Source: Micromonospora rubida (lineage in GTDB: Bacteria > Actinomycetota > Actinomycetes > Mycobacteriales > Micromonosporaceae). Taken from it: a stretch of 64,000 nt of DNA. The notes under the pieces are model-generated. The model ran no database searches and was not told where the DNA came from. It saw nothing but the letters and a program-made list of their open reading frames with translations. This document shows, in pieces, positions 48,001 to 57,297 of this stretch; positions within the stretch are counted from its first letter, which is position 1; every line of letters starts with the position of its first letter. Where the stretch lies: the NCBI RefSeq assembly GCF_009908295.1, contig NZ_JAAALO010000005.1, forward strand, positions 186,001-250,000, given 5' to 3'. Made by a program: the position numbers and the translations under genes.

Positions 48001-49614
48001 ATGCACACAGCTCGGGCCACGGATCACGATCTCGCCCACAGCTACCTCGGCCACCCGTTCGGGCCGCCCTGGGAGTACGGCGGCACCATCGTGGCGACCC
48101 TCCTGCGCCAGGTCGCCACGCTGGGCGACGCCGCCTTCCTGACGACCGCCACGGCGGACGGCGAGACGACGACCCTCTCCTACCGGGACGTGGATCGCCT
48201 GAGCCGGCGGGTCGGCGGCTGGCTGCGCCGGGAGCTGGGGGTGGGATCGGGCGACGTCGTGGCGCTCGCACCGGTCAACGACGCGCGGTCGGTCATCGGC
48301 ATCCTCGGGTCCCTCCGCGCGGGCTGCGCGGTGCTGCTGCTCAGCCCCGCCGATCCGGTCGCCCGGCTGCGCCCGCAGGTCGAGTCGGCCGGGGCGAAGG
48401 TGGTCCTGCACCCCCCGACGGTCTCCCTCGACGCGTCGCTGTCGCCGGTGGTCATTCCGGACCCCGACACCCTGGCCGACCCGGCGGGGGGTGAGTCGGA
48501 CGCGCCGGTGGGACCGGGCGCCGACGCGTTCCTCATCGGCACCTCCGGGTCGACAGCCGCCTCCAAGCTGGTGGTGCAGTCGCACTACAACGTCGTGGCG
48601 AACGCCGCCGCGCTGCGCGCCCATCACCGGATCGGGCCGGGCGAGCGGATCCTGGGGTGCCTTCCGATCCACCACGTGAACGGGCTCCACTTCACCGTGC
48701 TGGGCCCGCTCGCGGCGGGTGCCCACGTGCTGCTCGCGCACGCGTTCGACCCGTTCGGCTATCCCCGGCTGCTCGAACGGTTCCGGCCACGGATCGCGAG
48801 CGTGGTGCCGAGCCTTCTCGAAGCCCTCACCCACACGTGGCGGTCGCCGCGGTTGCCGGGAGACTTCGGGTACTTCGTCTCGGCCGCCGCGCCGTTGACC
48901 GCCCAGACCGCGCAGGAGGTGTCGCGGCGTCTCGGAACGCGGGTCCTGCAGGGCTACGGGCTGACGGAGACCACCAACTTCTCCACCACGGTGCCCACGG
49001 ACGTCTCGGCGGACACCTACCGCCGGCTGGTCCTGGAGGCGGACATCCCGTCCATCGGGGCGGCGATGCCCGGCAACGAGGTCGCCGTGCTGCTGGAGGA
49101 CGGCAGGGTGGCCGAGCCGGGCCAGCTCGGTGAGCTCTGCATGCGTGGCCACAACGTGATGAGCCGGTACGCGGGTAACGCCGCCGCCACCGCCGAGGCC
49201 TTCCGGCACGGCTGGTTCCATTCGCAGGACATGGGCTTCGCGGTACGCGACCCGGACGACGACCGGCCCTACTTCGTCATCACGGGACGCAGCAAGAACA
49301 TCGCCAAGGTGCGTGGCGAGACGGTCTCCCTCGAGGAGATGGAGCGGGCGCTCCGGGCGCTGCCGGGCGTCCGCGACGCGGCGTGCGTCTGCCTGCCGCA
49401 CCGGTTCCTGGGTGACGAGATCGTGGCAGCGGTGGTGTTCGCCCCCGGCGAGCGGCCGGATGTCGGCACCGCGCTGTGCGCCTCGTTCGCCGCCACCGTG
49501 GTGCCGCGACGGGTCCTGTCGCTCGATGCCATTCCCCGGACCGCCACGGGGAAGATCCTCCGGCCGAGGCTGGCCGAACAGGTCGCGGCACACCTCGACG
49601 CACCGCTGCCGTAA
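48001..49614 (+). CDS. Acyl-AMP ligase loading the carrier protein
   Basis: A 537-residue adenylate-forming enzyme. The P-loop is unusual: FLIGTSGSTAASKLVVQSH, with ASK in place of the common PKG although the Lys remains. GYGLTETTNFST is motif A5, GWFHSQDMGF the A7 region, ITGRSKNIAKVRGE A8, and RTATGKILR the catalytic-lysine motif. It starts 2 nt after the ACP stop. Substrate is an acid or amino acid to be thioesterified on the ACP; no specificity code can be read reliably. Confidence 0.82.
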   Translation: MHTARATDHDLAHSYLGHPFGPPWEYGGTIVATLLRQVATLGDAAFLTTATADGETTTLSYRDVDRLSRRVGGWLRRELGVGSGDVVALAPVNDARSVIGILGSLRAGCAVLLLSPADPVARLRPQVESAGAKVVLHPPTVSLDASLSPVVIPDPDTLADPAGGESDAPVGPGADAFLIGTSGSTAASKLVVQSHYNVVANAAALRAHHRIGPGERILGCLPIHHVNGLHFTVLGPLAAGAHVLLAHAFDPFGYPRLLERFRPRIASVVPSLLEALTHTWRSPRLPGDFGYFVSAAAPLTAQTAQEVSRRLGTRVLQGYGLTETTNFSTTVPTDVSADTYRRLVLEADIPSIGAAMPGNEVAVLLEDGRVAEPGQLGELCMRGHNVMSRYAGNAAATAEAFRHGWFHSQDMGFAVRDPDDDRPYFVITGRSKNIAKVRGETVSLEEMERALRALPGVRDAACVCLPHRFLGDEIVAAVVFAPGERPDVGTALCASFAATVVPRRVLSLDAIPRTATGKILRPRLAEQVAAHLDAPLP

Positions 49615-49749
49615 CGGTGTCGGGCAGGATCCCCGCCACGGTGGCACCGCAGACGACGGGCCGGCGTGACGGCGGGCCGCCGGGCCGACGCCACCGGCCA
49701 CCCCCGTGCCACCGGCCTCGGGGCCGCTCCGGCGGCGAGGCGCGTGGGT

Positions 49750-50008
49750 TACGATGTTGCCGCAAGGCGCAGATGGGGACGAGTACCGCCGTACGCAGCC
49801 AGGAGCGACTCGGGGATGGTGGAAGCCCGGGGGTGTTGCACGGCGGGAAGATCACCCCGGAGCCGTCGGAGGAAAGGCCGCGAGGCCGAGTAGAACCGAC
49901 CGCACCCGAAGAGAGAGGGCCGTTACGCGGCCAAGGAGGGTGGTACCGCGGGGCCGCAGGCCTCGTCCCTCCGCCGGAGCTTCACCCCATGCATCCGTCG
50001 GAGGAACC
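49750..50008 (+). promoter_or_regulatory. T-box riboswitch leader of ileS
   Basis: AGGGTGGTACCGCG at 49937-49950 is the invariant T-box sequence that pairs with the NCCA end of uncharged tRNA. An ATC at 49851-49853 inside GAAGATCACC is the candidate isoleucine specifier. CCCTCCG (49967-49973) can pair with the GGAGG before the ileS start, so control should be at translation, as in other actinobacterial ileS leaders. TACGAT at 49750-49755 is a possible -10 box. Confidence 0.9.
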
Positions 50009-53000
50009 ATGTACCGCAGCGTACCGACTCAGGTCGATCTGCCCGATCTCGAACACGAGGTCCTGCACTTCTGGCACGCCAACAGCGTCTTCGCGCGCAG
50101 CCTCGAACAGTCCGGCGACCGCCCGGAGTGGGTGTTCTACGAGGGGCCGCCCACCGCCAACGGCATGCCGGGCGCCCACCACATCGAGGCACGGGTCTTC
50201 AAGGACGTCTTCCCGCGCTACAAGACCATGAAGGGCTTCCACGTCGCCCGCAAGGCGGGCTGGGACTGCCACGGCCTGCCCGTCGAGCTCGCCGTCGAGA
50301 AGGAACTGGGCTTCTCCGGCAAGCAGGACATCGAGAAGTTCGGCGTCGCGGAGTTCAACGCCCGCTGCCGCGAGTCGGTGACCCGGCACACCGACGCGTT
50401 CGCCCGCCTCACCGAGCGCATGGGCTACTGGGTGGACATGGACGACGCCTACCGGACGATGGACCCGGAGTACATCGAGTCCGTCTGGTGGTCGCTGAAG
50501 CAGATCTTCGACAAGGGCCTGCTGGTCGAGGACTTCCGGGTCGCGCCGTGGTGCCCCCGGGACGAGACCGGCCTCTCCGACCACGAGGTGAGCCAGGGGT
50601 ACGAGACGGTTGTCGACCCGTCGGTGTACGTCCGCTTCCCGCTCACCTCGGGGCCGCTGGCCGGGCGGGCGTCGCTGCTGGTCTGGACCACCACGCCATG
50701 GACCCTGGTGTCGAACGTCGCGGTGGCCGTGCACCCCGACGTGACGTACGTGGTGGCGACCGACGGCAACGAGCAGCTGGTGGTCGCCGAGCCCCTGATG
50801 GCCCAGGCGCTCGGCGACGGCTGGGACCTCACCGGGGAGTCGTTCAAGGGCCAGGAGCTCGAACGGTGGGGCTACCGCGCGCCGTTCGACCTGGTCGAGA
50901 TCCCCGACGCGCACATCGTGATCCTCGCGTCGTACGTGACGACGGACAGCGGCTCGGGCCTGGTCCACCAGGCACCGGCCTTCGGCGCGGACGACCTGGT
51001 GAACTGCCGGTCGTACGGCCTGCCGATGGTGAACCCGGTGCAGCCCAACGGCCGGTTCGAGCCGCAGCTCCCCCTCGTCGGCGGCCTCTTCTTCAAGGAT
51101 GCGGACCGCCCGCTCATCGACGACCTGACCGCCCGGGGGCTGCTCTTCCGCCACGTCCCGTACGAGCACAGCTACCCGCACTGCTGGCGCTGCCACACCG
51201 CGCTGATCTACTACGCCCAGCCCTCCTGGTACGTCCGGACGACCGCGGTGCGCGATGCCCTGCTGCGCGAGAACGAGCGCACCACCTGGCACCCCGCCAC
51301 CGTGAAGTACGGCCGGTACGGCGACTGGCTCAACAACAACGTCGACTGGGCGCTGTCGCGGCGGCGCTACTGGGGCACCCCGCTGCCGATCTGGCGTTGC
51401 GAGAACGAGCACCTGACCTGCGTCGGGTCGCTGGCCGAGCTCAGTGAGCTGACCGGGTCCGACGTGACCGGGCTCGACCCGCACCGGCCGTTCATCGACG
51501 ACGTCACGTTCACCTGCCACTGCGGGGCGACCGCCCGGCGGGTCCCCGAGGTGATCGACGCCTGGTACGACTCGGGTTCCATGCCGTTCGCGCAGTTCGG
51601 CTATCCGTACCAGAACGTCGAGCTGTTCGAGAAGAGTTACCCGGCGCAGTTCATCTCCGAGGCCATCGACCAGACCCGTGGGTGGTTCTACACCCTGATG
51701 GCGATCGGCACGCTGGTGTTCGACCGGTCGCCGTACGAGAACGTGGTCTGCCTCGGCCACATCCTGGCCGAGGACGGCCGGAAGATGTCCAAGCACCTGG
51801 GCAACATCCTCGAACCGATCCCCCTGATGGACCAGCACGGCGCGGACGCGGTGCGCTGGTTCATGGCCGCCGTCGGCTCGCCCTGGTCGGCTCGACGCGT
51901 CGGGCACACCGCCCTCCAGGAGGTGGTCCGCAAGATCCTGCTGACCTACTGGAACACGGTGGCCTTCCAGGCGCTGTACGGGCGGACCGCCGGCTGGTCC
52001 CCGTCCGACGCCGACCCGGCCCCCGCGGACCGGCCGGTCCTGGACCGGTGGCTGCTCTCCGAGCTGAACACGCTGGTCCAGCAGGTGGACGCCGCGATGT
52101 CCACGTTCGACACCCATCAGGCGGGCCGGCTGCTGGCCGCGTTCATCGACGACCTCTCCAACTGGTACGTCCGGCGCAGCCGGCGGCGGTTCTGGCGGGG
52201 CGACCCGGCGGCGCTCGCCACCCTGCACGAGGTGCTCTCCACCGTCACGCTGCTCATGGCGCCGATCACGCCGTTCATCACCGAGCGGGTGTGGCAGGAC
52301 ATGGTCGTGCCGGTCGCCCCGGACGCGCCGCCGTCGGTGCACCTGGCCCCGTACCCGGTCGCGGACGAGTCCCTGATCGACCCGGCCCTGTCGCGGCAGA
52401 CGGCGATCGCGCGGCGGCTGGTCGAGCTGGGCCGCGCTGCCCGCGCCGACTCCGGAATGAAGGTCCGGCAGCCGCTGTCCCGGGCGCTGGCCTCGGCACA
52501 GGGCTTCGAGGAGCTGTCCGCGGAGCTGCTGGCGGAGATCACCGCCGAGCTGAACGTCGGGTCGGTCGCCGCCGTGGGCGGGGCCGGCGGGTCGCTGGTG
52601 GACACCACCGCGAAGGCCAACTTCCGCACCCTCGGCAGGCGGTTCGGGAAGACCGTGCAGCAGGTGGCTGCGGCGATCGCGGCGGCCGACGCCGCCGCCC
52701 TCAAGGACTCCCTGCGGGAGTCCGGATCCGCGACGGTCGTGGTGGGCGACGAGCCCGTCACCCTCGGCCCCGACGAGGTGATCATCGTCGAGACGCCGCG
52801 CGAGGGCTGGGCGGTCGCCAGCGATGCCGGCGCCACCCTGGCGCTGGACCTGCACCTGACGCCCGAGCTGCGGCGGGCCGGGGTGGCCCGCGACGCGATC
52901 CGGCAGATCCAGGAGGCCCGCAAGGCCAGCGGCCTCGACGTGACCGACCGGATCGCGCTGCGGTACCGGGCGACCCGGGAGGAGACGGCCCTGGCCCTCG

Positions 53001-53131
53001 CCGAGCACCGCGACCTGGTCGCGGAGGAGGTGCTGGCCACCGACTGCGCCGACGGGGAACCGTCGTGGGCCGACCCCGAGCCGTTCACCGACGAGTCGCT
53101 CGGCCTGACGTTCTGGCTCCGCAAGGCCTGA
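50009..53131 (+). CDS. ileS: Isoleucyl-tRNA synthetase (IleRS type 2)
   Basis: A 1,040-residue class I synthetase. PPTANGMPGAHHIEARVFKD contains the HIGH-type motif (GAHH, residues 55-58), and KMSKH is at 592-596. The sequence around GWDCHGLPVELAVEKELGF and its length match the eukaryote-like type 2 IleRS, the usual actinobacterial form, known in general to be less sensitive to mupirocin. The ATG follows GGAGGAACC and is controlled by the T-box. Inside a biosynthetic cluster it may be a resistant second copy; without the rest of the genome, a housekeeping role is equally open. Confidence 0.95.
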   Translation: MYRSVPTQVDLPDLEHEVLHFWHANSVFARSLEQSGDRPEWVFYEGPPTANGMPGAHHIEARVFKDVFPRYKTMKGFHVARKAGWDCHGLPVELAVEKELGFSGKQDIEKFGVAEFNARCRESVTRHTDAFARLTERMGYWVDMDDAYRTMDPEYIESVWWSLKQIFDKGLLVEDFRVAPWCPRDETGLSDHEVSQGYETVVDPSVYVRFPLTSGPLAGRASLLVWTTTPWTLVSNVAVAVHPDVTYVVATDGNEQLVVAEPLMAQALGDGWDLTGESFKGQELERWGYRAPFDLVEIPDAHIVILASYVTTDSGSGLVHQAPAFGADDLVNCRSYGLPMVNPVQPNGRFEPQLPLVGGLFFKDADRPLIDDLTARGLLFRHVPYEHSYPHCWRCHTALIYYAQPSWYVRTTAVRDALLRENERTTWHPATVKYGRYGDWLNNNVDWALSRRRYWGTPLPIWRCENEHLTCVGSLAELSELTGSDVTGLDPHRPFIDDVTFTCHCGATARRVPEVIDAWYDSGSMPFAQFGYPYQNVELFEKSYPAQFISEAIDQTRGWFYTLMAIGTLVFDRSPYENVVCLGHILAEDGRKMSKHLGNILEPIPLMDQHGADAVRWFMAAVGSPWSARRVGHTALQEVVRKILLTYWNTVAFQALYGRTAGWSPSDADPAPADRPVLDRWLLSELNTLVQQVDAAMSTFDTHQAGRLLAAFIDDLSNWYVRRSRRRFWRGDPAALATLHEVLSTVTLLMAPITPFITERVWQDMVVPVAPDAPPSVHLAPYPVADESLIDPALSRQTAIARRLVELGRAARADSGMKVRQPLSRALASAQGFEELSAELLAEITAELNVGSVAAVGGAGGSLVDTTAKANFRTLGRRFGKTVQQVAAAIAAADAAALKDSLRESGSATVVVGDEPVTLGPDEVIIVETPREGWAVASDAGATLALDLHLTPELRRAGVARDAIRQIQEARKASGLDVTDRIALRYRATREETALALAEHRDLVAEEVLATDCADGEPSWADPEPFTDESLGLTFWLRKA

Positions 53132-53142
53132 CGTTCCGGCGT

Positions 53143-53170
53143 CCCGGCCCACCCACGCGGGTGGGCCGGG
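53143..53170. terminator. Bidirectional terminator, 12-bp hairpin
   Basis: CCCGGCCCACCC (53143-53154) pairs exactly with 53159-53170 around ACGC, between the convergent ileS and epimerase genes. Confidence 0.85.
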
Positions 53171-53185
53171 GCGCGACGGGCCGGG

Positions 53186-54196
53186 TCAACCGACGAGGAA
53201 CTCGTGCACCGTACGGTGCCGGTAGGTCTGCCCGGGGTCGAGCCGGACCGACGGCACGTCCGGAAGGTTCGGCGCGTCCGGCCACGCGCCGGCCTCCAGG
53301 GCCAGCCCCGCGCGGGGCGCGAACAGCCCGTCGCCGCTGTACACGCCGAGCCCCGGCTGGTCGGTGACCACCCGCATCCGGCGACCGCTGCGCTCGTCGT
53401 GCAGCTCGGCGGCCCACCGTGGCTCGTCGAGGACGAAGAAGTTGTCCAACCGGGCGGCCCCGATGCGGCGCGGGGCGCGGAAGTCCAGACGGGTCCCGGC
53501 CAGCGGCAACAGCGGGCCGGCCAGCGGGAACAGTTCCTCGTCGAACGGGACGACCCGCTCGGCGTTGAGCGCGAGCAGGTGGGTGTCCACCGTCCCCGCA
53601 CCGGCCAGGTTCCAGAACGCGTGGTTGGTCAGACCGACGAGCGTCGGGGCGGTGGTCGACGCCCGGTACTCGAAGGTGAGCCGGCCCTCGGCGTGCAGGC
53701 GGTACGCCACCTCGGCGGTCAACTCCCCCGGATATCCCTGGTCCCCGTCCGGGCTGATCAGCGTCAGGACCGCCGCCACCCGGTCCGGGCCCTCCTCGAC
53801 GCGGGCCTGCCACACGCGGCGGTCGAAACCGTTCGTACCGCCGTGCAGGTGGTGGCCGCCGGCGTTGCGGTCCAGCGAGTACCGGGTGCCGTCGAGGATG
53901 AAGGTCCCGTCCCGGACGCCACGGCAGTACCGCCCGACGGTGGACCCGACATAGGCGTTGAGCGTGCGGTCCTCGTACGCGGCCAGGCCCGGCAGCCGGC
54001 ACACGACGTTGCTCCGGTCGCCGGCCCGGTCGGGCACCACCACCTCGACGAGGGTCGCGCCGTACGTCCAGACCGTCACGTCGAGGTCGCCCGCCGAGAG
54101 CGTGATCTCGTCGACGGCGCGTCCGGCGTCGGGGCCGCCGGGGCCGGTCACGCCGACCTGCCGCCGTCGCACGCGCGTCGCGTCGGGCCGCGTCAT
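53186..54196 (-). CDS. Aldose 1-epimerase (mutarotase)
   Basis: A 336-residue galactose-mutarotase-type protein: GGHHLHGGTNGFDRRVW and LTNHAFWNLAG hold the catalytic His residues, and LALEAGAWPDAPNLP the C-terminal Glu. It interconverts anomers of a free aldose. Its ATG overlaps the LLM gene stop by 4 nt. No signal peptide, so cytosolic. Presence in the cluster suggests a free sugar or amino sugar intermediate, but it could be general metabolism. Confidence 0.88.
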   Translation of the reverse strand: MTRPDATRVRRRQVGVTGPGGPDAGRAVDEITLSAGDLDVTVWTYGATLVEVVVPDRAGDRSNVVCRLPGLAAYEDRTLNAYVGSTVGRYCRGVRDGTFILDGTRYSLDRNAGGHHLHGGTNGFDRRVWQARVEEGPDRVAAVLTLISPDGDQGYPGELTAEVAYRLHAEGRLTFEYRASTTAPTLVGLTNHAFWNLAGAGTVDTHLLALNAERVVPFDEELFPLAGPLLPLAGTRLDFRAPRRIGAARLDNFFVLDEPRWAAELHDERSGRRMRVVTDQPGLGVYSGDGLFAPRAGLALEAGAWPDAPNLPDVPSVRLDPGQTYRHRTVHEFLVG

Positions 54197-55215
54197 CCTC
54201 GGACCTCCCGCGACGACGCGTACTCACGCAGCGCCGGGGCCACCCGCGTGATCATCAGTTCCACGGTCTGCCAGTCGATCGGCGGCTTGACCGCCAGCAG
54301 GAAGTCCCGGACGCCGAGGTCGACGTACGGCCTGAGGTCCGCCACGCACTGCTCGGGCGTACCGAGGCTCAGGTACTCGGCGCGCACCTCGTCCGGCGCT
54401 CCGCGCAGCAGCTCCGCCGATCGCGCGTCGACGCCGGACGCCCGCTCGACCAGCACCGCCCGGAACGTGACCGACCGACGGATGCCGGCCTCGTCGCGCC
54501 CCACGTCCACGCAGTGCCCCCGCAGGGCGGCGAGCTGACGACCGTAGTCCTCGGTGGTGGTCGCGAGGGTGTTCCAGATGTCGGCATGCCGGGCCGCTGT
54601 CCGCAGCGTCCGCCGCACCCCGCTCCCGCCCACCACGAGGGGCACGTGGGCCTGCCGGGGCTTGGGCGCGAGCCGGGCCCGGTCCAGCCGGAAGTGCCGC
54701 CCCTCGAACGTCGTCTCGGGCTCCGTCCAGAGCCGCCGGAGGATCTCGCAGGTCTCGTCGAGCCGGTCCAACCGCTCCCCGGCGGCGGGGAACGGGATGC
54801 CGTACTGCTCGTAGGCCAGATCCGGGCCGCCCGCACCGAGGCCCACCTCGAGCCGCCCGTCGCAGACGTGGTCGATGGTGGCCATGGCGGCGGCGGTGAC
54901 GGCGGGATGACGCCACATCGCGCCGGTGACCAGCATGGCGCAGCGGATCCGCTCGGTCTGCGCGGCGAGGGCGGCCAGCAGCGTCATGCCCTCGAAGCAG
55001 GGCTGGTCGGGGCCGTACAGGTGTGGCCGCAGATGGTCGATCAGCGAGATCCAGTCGTAGCCCAGTTGCTCCGCCCGCCGCCAGAGATCACGGCAGATCT
55101 CGTAGCTGCCGTGCAGCTGTCCGGAGTGGATTCCGAACCGGAGGGCGTCGCCGTACAGCCTCGTCGGGGGTGGGGGGTGCGCGTGGCCGTCGCGGGCCGG
55201 GCTGGCAGCGTCCAT
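54193..55215 (-). CDS. LLM-class (luciferase-like) F420/flavin oxidoreductase
   Basis: A 340-residue TIM-barrel protein of the luciferase-like monooxygenase group. Signatures: RFGIHSGQ, WISLIDHLRPH, ERIRCAMLVTGAMWRHPAVTAAAMATIDHVCDGR, then GLGAGGP and PLVVGGSG. The form is close to actinobacterial F420-dependent LLM enzymes, so F420 is more likely than FMN, though the residues cannot distinguish them firmly. Lies 51 nt after the SIS gene and overlaps the epimerase gene. Confidence 0.85.
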   Translation of the reverse strand: MDAASPARDGHAHPPPPTRLYGDALRFGIHSGQLHGSYEICRDLWRRAEQLGYDWISLIDHLRPHLYGPDQPCFEGMTLLAALAAQTERIRCAMLVTGAMWRHPAVTAAAMATIDHVCDGRLEVGLGAGGPDLAYEQYGIPFPAAGERLDRLDETCEILRRLWTEPETTFEGRHFRLDRARLAPKPRQAHVPLVVGGSGVRRTLRTAARHADIWNTLATTTEDYGRQLAALRGHCVDVGRDEAGIRRSVTFRAVLVERASGVDARSAELLRGAPDEVRAEYLSLGTPEQCVADLRPYVDLGVRDFLLAVKPPIDWQTVELMITRVAPALREYASSREVRG

Positions 55216-55266
55216 GGCGACGACCCTAGGGTCTGCGCCGGCCCGACGCGCGCCCGCGAGCCCGCG

Positions 55267-56322
55267 TCAACGACGGTGGAACGGGGGCCGGCCCAGCAGT
55301 TCGGCCAGGTCGGCGGCCAGCGGCGCGGCGAAGACGTGCTCGATCAGGGGGGACCAGGCCGGGGAACCTCCCTCGGGCAGCGGCAGCACCAGGTGCGCCT
55401 GTTCCCAGATCTCCTCGTCGCCGGGCTCGGCCACCGCGGCCACCACGTGACCACGGTCGCGGGCCTGCGCGCACAGGCGTACGGCGCGCTCGTGGCTGGG
55501 CCCCGGCGGCGCCAGCACGATCAGGGGGGCGTCGGCCTCGGTGGCGAACCGCTCGACGTGCCACCACTCCTCGAGATCCCGGCCCAGCGCCGGCACGCCG
55601 GCACCCTCGACGACCTTGGCCGCCGCGTACCGCGCCGTCCCCAGGGCGGGCCCCCCGCCCAGCACCTGCACCGGGGCCGTCCGCAGGATCAGCTCCGCCA
55701 GCCGTCGGCACGGCTCCACCTGCTGCCGCACCGCCCGCTCCACGAGGTCCGGCAGGGCGGCGAGCACGCCGGACCCGGGCGCGGCGGGGTGCGACGAGGC
55801 GTCCGCCCACCCCTCGGCCAGGAGCAGGAGGGTGAGGAGACTGGCCTGGTAGCTCCGGATCCCCGGGGACGGCGGGCGCTTCGGCAGCCCCGTGGTGACG
55901 CTGTGGTGTGCGCTGCGGCCCACGGGAGTGTCGGCGGATCCGACGATCGCGACGGTGCGGAACCCCTCCGCCCGGGCCCGTTGCAGCCCGGCCGCCAGCG
56001 TGGCGCTGGTGCCCGAGGCCGAGACGCCCACCACCAGGGTCGCCGCGGCGGGCTCCGAGAGCGAGCGGCCGACGCCGTAGTCGAGCAGCCGCTGCGTGCT
56101 GCGGAGCACGCACGTGGTGCGCGGCAGCCGGTCGAAGGCGTACTCGGCCGCCTGGGCGGCGTACAGGGAGTCCCCGCTGCCCGACAGGACGATCCGGCTG
56201 GGGATCGGCTCGACGGAGCGCAGTTCGTCCAGCCGCGTGCCGAGCACGCCGGTCAGCACGGCCAGGTCGGCGGCGAGGCCGTCGACCTCCGCGCGCATCG
56301 CGGCCACCGTGTAGGAGGTCAT
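55267..56322 (-). CDS. SIS-domain sugar isomerase/deaminase-like protein
   Basis: A 351-residue protein with two SIS folds, similar to the isomerase half of GlmS and to AgaS/FrlB-type proteins. RIVLSGSGDSLYAAQAAEYAF and LVVGVSASGTSATLAAGL are phosphosugar-binding loops; VEGAGVPALGRDLEEWWHVER is the second-domain segment with the Glu often used as base. Probably isomerises, deaminates or deglycates an aminosugar phosphate. Its ATG overlaps the BtpA-family gene stop by 4 nt. Confidence 0.82.
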   Translation of the reverse strand: MTSYTVAAMRAEVDGLAADLAVLTGVLGTRLDELRSVEPIPSRIVLSGSGDSLYAAQAAEYAFDRLPRTTCVLRSTQRLLDYGVGRSLSEPAAATLVVGVSASGTSATLAAGLQRARAEGFRTVAIVGSADTPVGRSAHHSVTTGLPKRPPSPGIRSYQASLLTLLLLAEGWADASSHPAAPGSGVLAALPDLVERAVRQQVEPCRRLAELILRTAPVQVLGGGPALGTARYAAAKVVEGAGVPALGRDLEEWWHVERFATEADAPLIVLAPPGPSHERAVRLCAQARDRGHVVAAVAEPGDEEIWEQAHLVLPLPEGGSPAWSPLIEHVFAAPLAADLAELLGRPPFHRR

Positions 56323-57128
56323 GCGGTCTCCCGGGGCGGCAGCGAGTTCAGGATCTCCATGTACGACCGGACCTTCTGCTCGGACACATCCCCGGCCCAG
56401 CCGCCGACGGTGACGCAGCTACCGACGAAGACGCCGTCGGCGGCGCCGACCAGCCGGGCGGCGTTGTCGTGGTCCGTATAGCCGGCCAGGTAGATCGGAG
56501 CCGCCGGGGCCGCGCGCCGCACCTGCGAGATCAGCTCCAGGGTGCGGGATTCGTCCGGGTCGCCCAGGCAGACGGCGTCGGCGCCCGCGTTCATCGCCGA
56601 ACGGGCCACCTCGCCGGGCTGCCTGTCGCCGTTCGGCCAGCTGAAGTGCATGCTGGCGACATCGGCGATCACCTTGACGTCCCACGCGTCGATGGCCCGG
56701 CGGTACGCCATCACCGTGGCGGGATCGGGTCGCACCGTGCCCTGCCAGCTCAGCGTCTCACCGACGATGGCGCCCACCCGGACGAAACTCCCGCCGCAGA
56801 CCTTCGCGGTGGCCAGCGACGCCCTGGTCGCGTTCCGCATGATCTGGACGCCGACCTGGAAGGCCGGGTCCGTCGCCGCCCGGACGGCCTCGGTGATCAC
56901 CGTGACGGCCGCGAGCCGCGCGGGGTCGCAGTCGTCCTCGACCCCGTAGACCCGGTCCGCGGTCTGCACCAGGCAGCCGTGGGCGCCGCCCCGGTCGAGG
57001 GCCCGCGCCGACTCGACCGCGCGGGCCAGCGTGTGGCGCAACGAGTCGGGCTCGTAGAACGGGGTGCCCGGCAGCGGGGCCAGGTGCACGACCCCGTAAC
57101 AGGTTCTGGTCGGCCCCGGCAGTCCCAT
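56319..57128 (-). CDS. BtpA/SgcQ-family protein
   Basis: A 269-residue TIM-barrel protein of the BtpA family. GVVHLAPLPGTPFYEP is the N-terminal signature; VQIMRNATRASLATAKVCGGSFVRV, VKVIADVASMH and ADAVCLGDPDESRTLELISQVRRA, IYLAGYTDHDNAARLVGAADGVFVGS follow. BtpA is linked to photosystem I assembly in cyanobacteria and SgcQ to sugar utilisation in E. coli; the reaction is unknown. The start follows GGGAG. First gene of the leftward BtpA-SIS-LLM-epimerase operon. Confidence 0.82.
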   Translation of the reverse strand: MGLPGPTRTCYGVVHLAPLPGTPFYEPDSLRHTLARAVESARALDRGGAHGCLVQTADRVYGVEDDCDPARLAAVTVITEAVRAATDPAFQVGVQIMRNATRASLATAKVCGGSFVRVGAIVGETLSWQGTVRPDPATVMAYRRAIDAWDVKVIADVASMHFSWPNGDRQPGEVARSAMNAGADAVCLGDPDESRTLELISQVRRAAPAAPIYLAGYTDHDNAARLVGAADGVFVGSCVTVGGWAGDVSEQKVRSYMEILNSLPPRETA

Positions 57129-57297
57129 GGCATCTCCCTCACTCCCCCGGCCGGGCCCCGTCGTCGGCCGTCGCACCGGCGCGCTTCCCGTGCCCAGCGA
57201 GCGTAGTCGATGGCGGCCGGGGCCAGCGGGTGTCCGGCCGACCGCTGGGCGGCGGGACCACGAGAACCCGATCGCGCCGTCCACTCCGGATAGGATC

